Source of the DNA: CAXBNB01 sp040151475
Lineage (GTDB): Bacteria; Bacteroidota; Bacteroidia; Cytophagales; Cyclobacteriaceae
Direction: 5' to 3'
Assembly: GCF_040151475.1 (NCBI RefSeq)
Contig: NZ_JBDKWG010000018.1
Location: 1 to 7,125 of the forward strand
DNA length: 7,125 nt
Below, in pieces: positions 1-6,990 of the stretch (position 1 is its first letter; the number at the start of each line of letters is the position of its first letter). The notes below the pieces were generated by a model, which did no database searches, had not been told where the DNA came from, and worked only from the letters and a program-made list of their open reading frames with translations. A program made the translations under genes and the position numbers.

Positions 1-79
1 TGGTTGACTTCCCTGTCAAACACAGATTTACTGCCATCATTTTGAACTCCTTATCGAAGTGTCTTCTTTCTTGTTTCAT
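1..79 (-). CDS. IS3-family transposase OrfA, N-terminal 26 residues (partial, runs off the window start)
   Basis: The ATG at 79-77 on the minus strand opens a frame that stays open to base 1. It reads MKQERRHFDKEFKMM, then AVNLCLTGKST. This is the typical opening of an IS3-family OrfA (a 'K.RR.F..EFK..AV.L....GKS' pattern), the helix-turn-helix protein that binds the IS ends and is fused to the DDE integrase OrfB by programmed frameshifting. In known relatives a segment like 'EVA.ELGI....L..W' would follow; that part is off the window, so the HTH itself cannot be seen. No good Shine-Dalgarno sequence precedes the start. The gene points away from the relaxase it interrupts. Whether the IS is intact cannot be judged from 79 bases. 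Confidence 0.72.
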   Translation of the reverse strand, partial: MKQERRHFDKEFKMMAVNLCLTGKST

Positions 80-138
80 CTTATGTAAATTTAGCTTAAC
101 GAGCTTAACTTACTGTCCTGTCAAATGTAGCAGTTCCA
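1..138 (-). mobile_element. End of an IS3-family insertion sequence (orfA-proximal end), rest outside window
   Basis: Read on the minus strand, this stretch starts with a terminal sequence TGGAACTGCTACATTTG (138 down to 122), followed by GGACAGT, about 40 bp of A+T-rich leader and then the orfA start at 79. The pattern TG-ACTGC-ATTT-GGAC resembles the ends of the IS150/IS3 group, and the 5'-TG...CA-3' terminus is typical of the family. The boundary at 138 is inferred from that terminus and from the point where relaxase-like coding begins; it could be off by one to three bases. The other end and the target duplication are not in the window. Family assignment rests on the orfA N-terminus plus the end pattern. 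Confidence 0.75.
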
Positions 139-2678
139 ATAATCGTAAAGTGGGCTGGGACATAACGACCCTCCCGCCGAAGAGCTTTAGCATCCTTTCA
201 GCCTTTAGCAATGACCCAGCGCTTGAAAAGGCTTTTAAAGATAGCAACCGCCAAATGATGGAAGAAGCTGAGCGCCTAATACTTGCCCAGGCCAACACTC
301 AATATGGCCGTTTTTTTGAGCAAACGGGCAATGCCTGCTGGGCTGAATTTCACCACAAGATTGGCAGGCCGGTCGAGCATGATAGAAATGGCAAGAAAGT
401 CTTTGCCGGACAGCCTTTGGAGCATATTCATAATTTCCTAATATCTGCCACCTACAGCAAAGGGCGGGATAAGGTTTTGGCGATTGATCCTTTTTTGATT
501 TACAAATCAGCCCCATACCTCCAGTCATATTTTCATACCGTGCTCAATAACAAAGTTGCCGAATTGGGATATCAGGTAGAGCGAACGCAAGATGCCTGGG
601 AGGTTGTTGGTGTTTCACATCTCAATGAACGCTTTTCAGAAAGGTCAAAAATCATTGATCGGATTGCGAAAGAGAAAGGAATAACGACTGATCAGGAAAA
701 ATCAAAATTAGGCGCTCTCAGTCGTGTATCAAAAAGCAAGTCCGTACCTGAAAACGAGCTTTATGATCTCTGGAAATCACAGTTGAGCAAAGAGGAATTT
801 GATGCACTTCAAAACCTGAAAGGACTGTCAAAAAGAACATCAAACGCAATTAGCCCGAAAGAAGCAATAGACAGAAGCCTTGAACATTTCCTTCAAAGAG
901 CCTCGATTGCAGAAACCAACAGGGTATTGGGCAAAGCAATGGAGATAAGTTACGGCAGTGGCCACAGTCCTGCTGATTTTGAAAAGGAGTTAAAAAGCAG
1001 GGAGGATATTCTCTACTCGGAAGAACATGGCGTTCCGATCCTGAGCACCCGTCAAATGGTGCGAATGGAAGAGAGAATGATTACTATGGCCGTTTCCGGA
1101 AAGGGCAAATTCAAAGCGCTTAACCCAGAATACAAAATCAAACGGGAATTCCTGAACGAAGATCAGCGAAAAGCGATCCGTGAAGCCTTGAGTACGCAAG
1201 ACCAGTTTTTTGCCATAGAGGGCAAGGCAGGATCAGGGAAAAGCACCTTGTTGCAGGAATTGTCCGATGGGTTAAAAGCTGTTTCCAGGAACATTGTCCC
1301 GATTGCTCCTAGTTCGCAAGCCGTGGAGGTGCTTCGCAAGGAAGGATTTGAAGATGCACAAACCATAGCGTCATTTCTGATCAATCCAAAGCTTCAGGAG
1401 AACATTCAGGACGGTGTATTATGTGTCGATGAGGCCTCTATGATCGGAATCCCGACCATGTCGAAAATCCTTACGATCAGTAAGGAACGCAATGCCAGGA
1501 CGATCATGGCAGGAAACATCCGGCAGCACTCAAGTCCCGGGGAATATGGGGATGCGCTTCGCATCCTTCAGCAATCAGGCCTAAAAACTGTCCATGTTCA
1601 ACAGAATATGAGACAGAAGCCAGCCGACTATAAAAAGGCTGTGGATCTGATTAGCCAAAAAAAGCTCCTTCAAGGCTATCAGATTTTGGACAAACAAATG
1701 AAGGCTGTTCATGAGATTCCTGAATATGAGGATCGTCTGAATAAAATCAGTGATGATTACATCAATTCCGTCAAAGCAAAACGCAGTGCCTTAATTGTAA
1801 GTCCAACACATGCCGAGGGCGATAAAATCACTGAAATTGTTCGTGAGAAGCTGAAAAAGGCAGGGCTGATCAGGGGCAAAGAAAAGTCCTTTGATACGCT
1901 GAAGGATTTAAGCCTGACGGATAGCCAGAAGAAGGATGTGATTTCGTATCAGGAAGGCCATGTTATTCGCTTCATTAAGAACCAAAAGGCTGTCGATAAC
2001 AAAGCAGGGTTTAAAGCAGGGTCGCATTATGAAGTTTTGCCCCCTGGCAAAAAGGACGAAGTGAAGGTGCGTGATCTAAAAACCAAACAGGTTTTGACCC
2101 TGCCGCACCAAAGCCCTGAACACTATTCCGTCTTTCGAAAGGACAAAATGAATATTGCCGTGGGTGACCTGATACGGCCTACGGTGAACCTGAAATCGAA
2201 AGAAGGCACAAAGGTCAATAACGGCACGCCACAAGTTGTAAAAGGATTTAGCAATGGCCACATACAGCTTGAGAATGGAAAGACCCTGGCAAGGGACAGC
2301 TATCATATAGCACATAATCATGTAAACACATCACACGCCGCTCAGGGGCGTAGCTGCCAGGATGTCTATGTGAGCATGAGTGATGCTTCATTCGGAGCTG
2401 TCAACGATCAGGCTTTCTATGTGGCTGTTTCCAGGGGACGAACACGGATCAATTTATACACAAGCTCAAAACAGGAACTAAAATCAGCCATTCAAAGAAG
2501 TGGTGAAAGAACGACTGCAACTCAGGTTGCAGAAGCGCATAAGCGGCGATTGCTGGAACAAAAGCAGCGTCGGGATTATCAAAACAGGATTAAAACTATT
2601 GAGGACCATGCGGTATCAAGACAAAGACATAAAGAAACTACGAGGGATATTTCCGGCAGAATCCAAAAAACCAGATAA
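139..2678 (+). pseudogene. MobF-type relaxase-helicase (TraI/TrwC-like), 5' end removed by IS insertion
   Basis: Conjugative relaxases of this type nick oriT, stay bound to the DNA and unwind it with a fused superfamily-1 helicase. The remnant starts inside the relaxase domain at GWDITTLPPKSFS (from 153), the counterpart of 'GFDLTFSAPKSVS' at about residue 75-85 in intact relatives. The metal-binding histidines appear as FHH (351-356) and HIH (423-431). The helicase follows with Walker A GKAGSGKST (1221-1247), Walker B CVDEASM (1422-1442), motif III GNIRQH (1512-1529, Asn where Asp is usual), HAAQGRS (2334-2354) and YVAVSRGR (2418-2441). A basic tail ends at the TGA-free TAA stop, 2676-2678. 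The frame can be read open back to the window start, but residues before about 139 belong to the IS in reverse and are not relaxase. The two-tyrosine catalytic region is therefore missing from this copy. The helicase part is undamaged, suggesting a recent insertion. About 846 residues remain; the full protein would be roughly 920-930. Confidence 0.85.
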
Positions 2679-3033
2679 GGACGAGCCAGGTGAGAATAGT
2701 CCTGCGGTATTTTCTACAGGTCAATTCTACGCCATCGGTTCAGAAGATGAAGTGATCAGACGTTTTGAGATTATATGCTCAGAAAAGAAGTACAGTTTTT
2801 CATACGCCCTTCTTCCGATCTATATCCTGGAAAATAATGCAAGGCTTTACATCAAGGCATACGAACTCTTGATAACCATTGTCGGACGCAATTTGAGTCC
2901 GGTTCACAAGCACTTTAACAGAGAGAACATTCTTTGGATAAAAGCCAGTGCCAGCGGCAAGGATGATGGAAGCGCAGCTACATTTATTAAGGACATTATT
3001 ATTGAAGGCGAAGCTGTAAATGAGAGCAATTAA
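2608..3033 (+). CDS. Unrecognised 141-residue protein in the mobilization operon
   Basis: I do not recognise this family. The frame is open from a GTG at 2500, but the stretch before 2608 is fully used by the relaxase C-terminus, and the first ATG (2608) has GAGGA just upstream (2601-2605), so I choose 2608. That still leaves a 71-bp overlap with the relaxase gene, which suggests translational coupling. The first ~35 residues are charged and probably disordered (KKPDKDEPGEN). From about residue 38 the sequence alternates hydrophobic and polar residues and looks like a small folded alpha/beta domain (SFSYALLPIYILENN; YELLITIVGRNLSPVHKHF). No signal peptide, long membrane helix, metal-binding cluster or nucleotide-binding loop is visible. 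Position between relaxase and coupling protein suggests a relaxosome or transfer accessory role, but that is only guilt by association. Confidence 0.7.
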   Translation: MRYQDKDIKKLRGIFPAESKKPDKDEPGENSPAVFSTGQFYAIGSEDEVIRRFEIICSEKKYSFSYALLPIYILENNARLYIKAYELLITIVGRNLSPVHKHFNRENILWIKASASGKDDGSAATFIKDIIIEGEAVNESN

Positions 3034-3044
3034 CAATATGGGTT

Positions 3045-3575
3045 ATGAAAGGAAACGAGAAAAAACGATATAATCTGAGCCCTCAGAACCTCAATGAAGC
3101 TGAGGCTCAAAACCGCCTTGATTTATATAGCCAGCAGGGCGATGAAAGACAATATTTTTCAATTCAAAAAATCAAGAAACGCTATCTGAACAATAACCGG
3201 GCCAAGTCAGACAAAAGGGCGGTTTCGGATGCATATCTGGCGCAAGGATACAGGGCGGGCTTTACACATGCCTCACCTGATACCATCAGATATTCAAGGG
3301 AAATAGAAGACCAAAGTGAAAGAGATCAGGTTTTAAGGGAGGGCCGGAGTGAATACCGCAAGGGTGAAAACCTGAGTAAATGGTTCAACGACAAGGAGGT
3401 TGAGAAGCCAGAAGAAGAACCTAAAAATGAAGTAGCTGACAAAGCAATGGCCCGCAAACAAATCGGAAAGCTCATGGCAAATTATAATCGAGCCATTCAG
3501 CCGAAAAACGAGGAATTGAAGCCTGTATTTAAGGCGGTGCGAGGGAGGAATCCAGATCGTGGAATTGATAGATAA
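3045..3575 (+). CDS. Unrecognised 176-residue, highly charged protein in the mobilization operon
   Basis: I do not recognise this family. It starts 11 bp after the preceding stop at an ATG with no clear Shine-Dalgarno sequence, which is normal for Bacteroidota, and ends 29 bp before the HTH gene. The protein is hydrophilic throughout, rich in Lys, Arg, Glu, Asp, Asn and Gln, with no membrane segment or signal peptide. It appears to be mostly helical: a basic first part (KIKKRYLNNNRAKSDKRAV), a middle with two loosely similar pieces, AYLAQGYRAG and EGRSEYRKG, an acidic linker (EVEKPEEEPKNEV) and a basic end (FKAVRGRNPDRGIDR). Such composition fits a cytoplasmic nucleic-acid-associated or scaffold protein. 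A relaxosome accessory function is plausible from its neighbours but not shown by any motif. Confidence 0.7.
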   Translation: MKGNEKKRYNLSPQNLNEAEAQNRLDLYSQQGDERQYFSIQKIKKRYLNNNRAKSDKRAVSDAYLAQGYRAGFTHASPDTIRYSREIEDQSERDQVLREGRSEYRKGENLSKWFNDKEVEKPEEEPKNEVADKAMARKQIGKLMANYNRAIQPKNEELKPVFKAVRGRNPDRGIDR

Positions 3576-3604
3576 AAGAAAATGAATAAATAAACTTCCA
3601 GGCG

Positions 3605-3874
3605 ATGAAAGTAATACTGATCGAAGAAGAAGCCTTTTTTGAGTTGATTGAAAGAGTGGTTGAACGGATTGGGAGCAAGCGTTCAAAAAAGGAAAGAAAT
3701 TGGCTTACACCTGAAGAAGCAATGAAAGAATTGGGTGTCAAATCGACCACCACCCTTCAGCGCTACCGTGATGAAGGCAAGATCAGGTTTTCACAGCCCA
3801 GCAAAAAAATCATCCTCTATGATCCGACTTCCATTCAGGAATTTTTGGAGAGTAAGGTGCATGATACCTTCTAG
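3605..3874 (+). CDS. Small helix-turn-helix DNA-binding protein (excisionase/MerR-like HTH_17 type)
   Basis: This 89-residue protein has an acidic N-terminal helix (about residues 5-22) followed by a compact winged HTH at residues 33-82. WLTPEEAMKELGV forms the first helices, then STTTLQRYRDEGKI is the recognition region, and KKIILYDPTSIQEFL is the wing and last helix. The signature (a short 'EEA...LG(V/I)KS.TTL...RDEG(K/N)I' followed by a Tyr-Asp pair and 'I..FL') is common in Bacteroidota mobile elements, where relatives are excisionase-like factors, regulators or mobilization accessories. Here it sits between the relaxase cluster and the coupling protein, in the same direction and with 29- and 23-bp gaps, so a relaxosome/oriT-binding or operon-regulating role is more likely than excision; no integrase is present in the window. 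No target site can be assigned. Confidence 0.85.
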   Translation: MKVILIEEEAFFELIERVVERIGSKRSKKERNWLTPEEAMKELGVKSTTTLQRYRDEGKIRFSQPSKKIILYDPTSIQEFLESKVHDTF

Positions 3875-3897
3875 TTAGAACATAAAATAATAAAGCA

Positions 3898-5433
3898 ATG
3901 AAACTATTCGGCTCAAAAGAATCTAAATCACATGAAGCTTTGCTTGATTCAAGCCTTTACAAGGTTCCTGGCACAAACACCGTGATTACATGGGCAGACG
4001 CTGTTGAAGGTACTTTGATTACGGGGGCAACAGGGAGTGGGAAATCAAGCGGGGCGGGTAAACACATCGCACACGCAATGCTAAAAAGTAAGTTTGGCAT
4101 GTGTATTCTCTGCGCCAAAAAAGATGAGCGGAACAGATGGCTCGCTTACATCAAAGAAGCTGCACCGGAACGCATGAAGGATCTGGTCATTTTCAACAAA
4201 GAAAGCGGCCTGCATTTCAATCTTCTTCAATACGAAATGGAGCGTATCGGTGAAGGATCGGGAGACGTGCTGAATGCCGTTGAAGCTTTGATGAGCCTTA
4301 ACGAGCAAAACAGGGTTTACCTTTCCGGAGGAGGGGGCGGCAAAGACGAACGCTTCTGGGATTTATCCTTACGAAGATTGATTAGCCGTTGCATATCAAC
4401 ACTCAGGCTTGCAGGAGAAGAAGTCAGCATAACTAATATGCGTAAACTGGTTACTGATTGCTTTAAAGATGATGAGCCGGATTATTATCAAAAACTGGAG
4501 CTTCAGGCAACTAATAAAGGGGGTGATCCCCAACAACGCAAACAGGCTACTGATGAGCTGGAGTCCTGGATCGAAACCAGCTATTTCCTTCAGGTGTTAT
4601 TGAAAATATCCGATAAGGAGTTTAACACTTCCGATAGCGAAGAGCTAGAACTTGCCATGAATTACTGGATCAAGGAATTCCCCAAAATCGGAGAAAAAGC
4701 AACGAGTATCATTGTGGAAAGCTTTATGGGTATTGTAGAACCTTTTTTGAACAAAGGGATATTAAAAGATCAGTTTGCAAAAGGACTTAGCCCCGATTTA
4801 CTTCCTGAAAATATCTATAAAGAAGCCAGGATCGTGCTGATAGATTTTCCGGTCAAGGAATTCGGTATTGCCGGCATTTATGCAGCAACGATATTCAAAA
4901 CAACCTTTCAGGCGGCAATGGAGCGCAGGGATATTGAGACGGAGAACAACCCCAGGCCTGTTGGTCTTTGGATTGATGAATACCAGCAATTCTGCACCCA
5001 TAAAACGGACAGCCAATTTCAGGCAACAGCTCGTAGTTCATGGGTAGCAACCGTATATATCACGCAGAACATTAACAATATCTTCTATGTGATGGGAAAT
5101 GACCAGCCGGAAGCCAAAACCAAGAGCCTGCTCGGAAACCTTAATTTGAAATTCTTTGCCAGCAACGATAATTACGACACCAATGTCTGGGCTTCAAATA
5201 TGATTGGTAAGCATCTGGTCGATTTTCAGAACCTTAGTTTCAGCAAGGATATGGAGATCAGCAAAACCAAGAACCAACAGATGCAATTCCGTATCAGTCC
5301 GGATCATTTCACAATTCTTAAAACAGGTAGAAAGGGTAATGATTACATCGTGGAAACCATAGTCTTCAAATCGGGAAAAACCTGGGACAGGAATGGCAGG
5401 AATTTCGCATTGGTCGGCTTTAAACAAAGGTGA
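3898..5433 (+). CDS. VirD4/TraG/TraD-like coupling ATPase, soluble form without N-terminal membrane helices
   Basis: Type IV coupling proteins are hexameric ATPases that bring the relaxase-DNA complex to the secretion channel. This 511-residue protein shows Walker A GATGSGKSS at residues 43-51, a VirD4-like 'KDER..W' segment soon after (residues 75-81), Walker B LWIDEYQQF (Asp360, Glu361), and then the conserved ARSSWVATVYITQNINN block (about 378-394) that corresponds to the TraG/TraD 'R......T(Q)' region. The usual two N-terminal transmembrane helices of VirD4 are absent: the Walker A motif lies only 43 residues from the start, so the protein is shorter than VirD4 (about 650) and is expected to be cytosolic or peripherally attached. 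Residues about 140-147 form a run of glycines before KDERFWD. The start follows the HTH gene by 23 bp. The C-terminus (FKSGKTW...VGFKQR) is echoed by a relic at 6803-6892. Confidence 0.88.
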   Translation: MKLFGSKESKSHEALLDSSLYKVPGTNTVITWADAVEGTLITGATGSGKSSGAGKHIAHAMLKSKFGMCILCAKKDERNRWLAYIKEAAPERMKDLVIFNKESGLHFNLLQYEMERIGEGSGDVLNAVEALMSLNEQNRVYLSGGGGGKDERFWDLSLRRLISRCISTLRLAGEEVSITNMRKLVTDCFKDDEPDYYQKLELQATNKGGDPQQRKQATDELESWIETSYFLQVLLKISDKEFNTSDSEELELAMNYWIKEFPKIGEKATSIIVESFMGIVEPFLNKGILKDQFAKGLSPDLLPENIYKEARIVLIDFPVKEFGIAGIYAATIFKTTFQAAMERRDIETENNPRPVGLWIDEYQQFCTHKTDSQFQATARSSWVATVYITQNINNIFYVMGNDQPEAKTKSLLGNLNLKFFASNDNYDTNVWASNMIGKHLVDFQNLSFSKDMEISKTKNQQMQFRISPDHFTILKTGRKGNDYIVETIVFKSGKTWDRNGRNFALVGFKQR

Positions 5434-5452
5434 TTTGTCCGTAATCAAATCA
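5431..5452. terminator. Weak inverted repeat between the convergent coupling-protein and Fic genes
   Basis: TGATTTG (5431-5437) and CAAATCA (5446-5452) form a perfect 7-bp inverted repeat around an 8-base loop, spanning both stop codons in an 11-bp convergent gap. The stem is A+T-rich and there is no clear T-run on either side, so it is at best a weak bidirectional terminator, and it may be chance. Confidence 0.25.
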
Positions 5453-6542
5453 ACTTAATATTCAAATAATACCGGGTGCTCTTAAGCTCTCCTGTTTTCT
5501 TAAAAGCACCAATTTCCACCATTTTTGTTAAGTCTCGTGTAGTGGTGGCACTTGGAGTTCCAGTTATGGAGCTGTAATTTTTTGCGCTAAGCCCACCTTT
5601 GAAACCCGATATGCCTTCACTAAATATCCGATCAACAACTTTGAGCTGACGGTCATTGAGTTGTCCTGAGAAGCGTTGGTAGAATTTACCTTTCTCAATG
5701 ATAAAGTGAATAACTTTTTGTGTGTAGTCCTGTGCTTTCAAAACAGTTTCACAGAAATATTGAATCCAGCCATTGATCTCAAGACCTTTGTTGTAGGTCT
5801 CAAGAGCCTTATAATAGGCTTTTTTATCTTCTTCTATTGTATGGGATAAGGCTATCAGAACAGGCCGACCCAGGCTTTGAGACAGTGACTTTTCACAGAT
5901 GGCCCGACCAATCCTTCCATTTCCATCTTCAAATGGATGAATACATTCAAAGTACAGGTGGGCAATTGCTGCCCTGGTCAGTGCTGGAAGCTGATTTTCT
6001 GTCTCATTAAACCAATTGATAAAGCGTTTCATTTCATCAGTGACTTGTGCCGAGGGTGGAGCTTCAAAATGAACAGTTGACCGTCCCAGGGGCCCTGATA
6101 CAACTTGCATAGGGTCTTCATGTGTCCTGTATCTCCCTATGTCAAACAGGTCCTGTCTTCCATTGGTAAGGAATTTATGCCAGTAAAACAGGATGTCTTC
6201 ATTTAAGGGCTTTTGATAATTCCGGTACAGATCGACCATAATTTCAGCAATACCCTGTTCTGCCGATGGTATTCTTCGGTGATCAGTTTGCAGGCCAAAA
6301 TGTTTCCGAATAGAGGATTGCACGGAATCCCTGTTCAGTATTTCACCCTCTATTTCAGAAGTTTTAAGCGCTTCATCGCTCATCAGGTCGATCTTCAGGG
6401 CTTCTTGGTGAGCTTCATCAATATGCTGAAGACTGCCTTGTATAATGCCAGCCTTTTCAATGAATTTTTTTTCAAATCCTACAAAATTCGCCTTATTATA
6501 AGTGAATTCCGGCCAATCTTTGTGTTGCCAATTCCAAATCAT
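5445..6542 (-). CDS. Fic-family protein adenylyltransferase with N-terminal DUF4172-type domain and C-terminal winged helix
   Basis: Fic enzymes usually transfer AMP from ATP to a hydroxyl side chain of a target protein. The 365-residue protein opens with WQHKDWPEFTYN, the start of the DUF4172 domain common in bacterial Fic proteins of this length. Residues 61-66 (TSEIEG) match the (S/T)xxxE(G/N) auto-inhibitory helix; its N-terminal position makes this a class II Fic. The flap region is around 156-164 (TVHFEAPPS). The catalytic loop HPFEDGNGRIGR at 202-213 is complete, including His202 and Arg210, so the enzyme should be active once inhibition is released. Residues about 297-362 (RQLKVVDRIF to STRYYLNI) look like a winged HTH, as in the Shewanella oneidensis Fic structure. 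The gene is convergent with the coupling protein and has its own promoter region with three repeated boxes. It is probably cargo rather than transfer machinery; target unknown. Confidence 0.9.
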   Translation of the reverse strand: MIWNWQHKDWPEFTYNKANFVGFEKKFIEKAGIIQGSLQHIDEAHQEALKIDLMSDEALKTSEIEGEILNRDSVQSSIRKHFGLQTDHRRIPSAEQGIAEIMVDLYRNYQKPLNEDILFYWHKFLTNGRQDLFDIGRYRTHEDPMQVVSGPLGRSTVHFEAPPSAQVTDEMKRFINWFNETENQLPALTRAAIAHLYFECIHPFEDGNGRIGRAICEKSLSQSLGRPVLIALSHTIEEDKKAYYKALETYNKGLEINGWIQYFCETVLKAQDYTQKVIHFIIEKGKFYQRFSGQLNDRQLKVVDRIFSEGISGFKGGLSAKNYSSITGTPSATTTRDLTKMVEIGAFKKTGELKSTRYYLNIKLI

Positions 6543-6558
6543 GATTAATAAACCCGTC

Positions 6559-6615
6559 TTTTATAGATCAATATAGCATATAAAAATGATCTATAAAACT
6601 TTATTTTATAGATCA
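6559..6615 (-). promoter_or_regulatory. Probable operator/promoter region of the Fic gene: three identical 12-bp boxes
   Basis: TTTTATAGATCA occurs perfectly at 6559-6570 and 6604-6615, and its exact reverse complement TGATCTATAAAA at 6587-6598. The second and third boxes form a 29-bp palindrome (12-bp arms, 5-base centre); the first and second are also inverted around 16 bases. The nearest box ends 17 bases from the Fic start, so the set covers the A+T-rich interval where the promoter must lie (TATATGCTATATTG read on the minus strand between boxes 1 and 2). Repressor binding is inferred; the natural candidate is the Fic protein's own winged helix. Confidence 0.65.
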
Positions 6616-6651
6616 ACCCTTAAAATTATGGTCTAAACCTGTAAAGAAACC

Positions 6652-6667
6652 TTATCAAAAATGATAA
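6652..6667. repeat. Short perfect palindrome upstream of the Fic gene
   Basis: TTATCA and TGATAA (6652-6657 and 6662-6667) are inverted around AAAA. It lies about 110 bp upstream of the Fic start, outside the three-box cluster, and its sequence is unrelated to them. It could be another protein-binding site, but in such A+T-rich DNA a 6-bp stem can easily arise by chance. Confidence 0.25.
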
Positions 6668-6802
6668 TACCTGCTCTCTTTCTTATTGCAATGTAGATTC
6701 TAAGAACAAAACAACCTCCCCTTTTAGGGTCATATTCATAAAGTAAATCAGATTTGAAGTTAAAAACTAGCAGCTAATCGAGCCCGGTTTTTTGGTTTCA
6801 GG

Positions 6803-6892
6803 ACTATTGTATTACTGTTATATAAATCGGGAAAGACATGGGGTAAAAACAAACAGAATTTTGTGCCAGTAGGGTTTAAGCATAGGGGGTAA
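6803..6892 (+). pseudogene. Relic of a second coupling-protein gene: 3' end only
   Basis: The frame ending at the TAA 6890-6892 reads TIVLLLYKSGKTW, then GKNKQNFVPVGFKHRG. It aligns over about 25 residues with the last residues of the coupling protein at 3898-5433 (ETIVFKSGKTW, then DRNGRNFALVGFKQR). Eleven bases, AAATCGGGAAA, are identical (5368-5378 and 6824-6834), but elsewhere the two copies differ at many third positions, so this is a diverged homologue and not a recent tandem copy. Upstream of about 6803 the similarity fades, and the frame meets a stop at 6761-6763, so only the tail survives. It lies 1.46 kb downstream of the matching point in the intact gene, with the Fic module in between. 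Confidence 0.75.
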
Positions 6893-6901
6893 TGCTACTA
6901 C

Positions 6902-6990
6902 TCAACCCAACCTTTTTTTCAAGCGAGCCATTAAATCCATACGCTCATGAAAGAAAGCAATAACTATTATTGGAGCATCTTTTGGGACTA
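6902..6990 (-). pseudogene. C-terminal fragment of a ParE/RelE-family toxin, cut by the right-hand insertion sequence
   Basis: On the minus strand the frame that ends at TGA (6904-6902) reads PKDAPIIVIAFFHERM, then DLMARLKKRLG. A beta strand followed by 'xxHERMDLxxRLxxRL' is a familiar C-terminus of ParE-like type II toxins, which poison gyrase or, in the RelE branch, the ribosome. Only about 29 codons remain; the rest is missing beyond the CTAG at 6988-6991, where the presumed insertion sequence begins. No antitoxin gene is visible in the window. The fragment is convergent with the coupling-protein relic, 9 bases apart. The family call rests on this short tail alone, so it is likely but not certain; the fragment cannot make a working toxin. 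Confidence 0.6.

Noticed and set aside
12..125. Direct repeat CCTGTCAAA at 12-20 and 117-125
   Set aside because: Both copies lie within the IS, one in orfA and one in its terminal repeat; nine bases with no further similarity is likely chance.
42..138. TTG start and Cys/Leu/Ser-rich N-terminus of an apparent 878-residue relaxase, resembling a signal peptide
   Set aside because: These bases are the antisense of an IS3 orfA start and its terminal repeat; the resemblance to a secretion signal is accidental.
2500..2607. GTG start that would lengthen the second operon gene by 36 residues
   Set aside because: This region is fully coding for the relaxase C-terminus in another frame, and the ATG at 2608 has a GAGGA upstream.
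6213..6548. 111-residue plus-strand frame across the Fic N-terminus
   Set aside because: It is antisense to a clear Fic coding region and has no recognisable domain.
6640..6770. Short minus-strand frame reading YEYDPKRGG, faintly like ribosomal protein L2
   Set aside because: The match covers only a few residues, the frame is about 45 codons, and the context offers no support.
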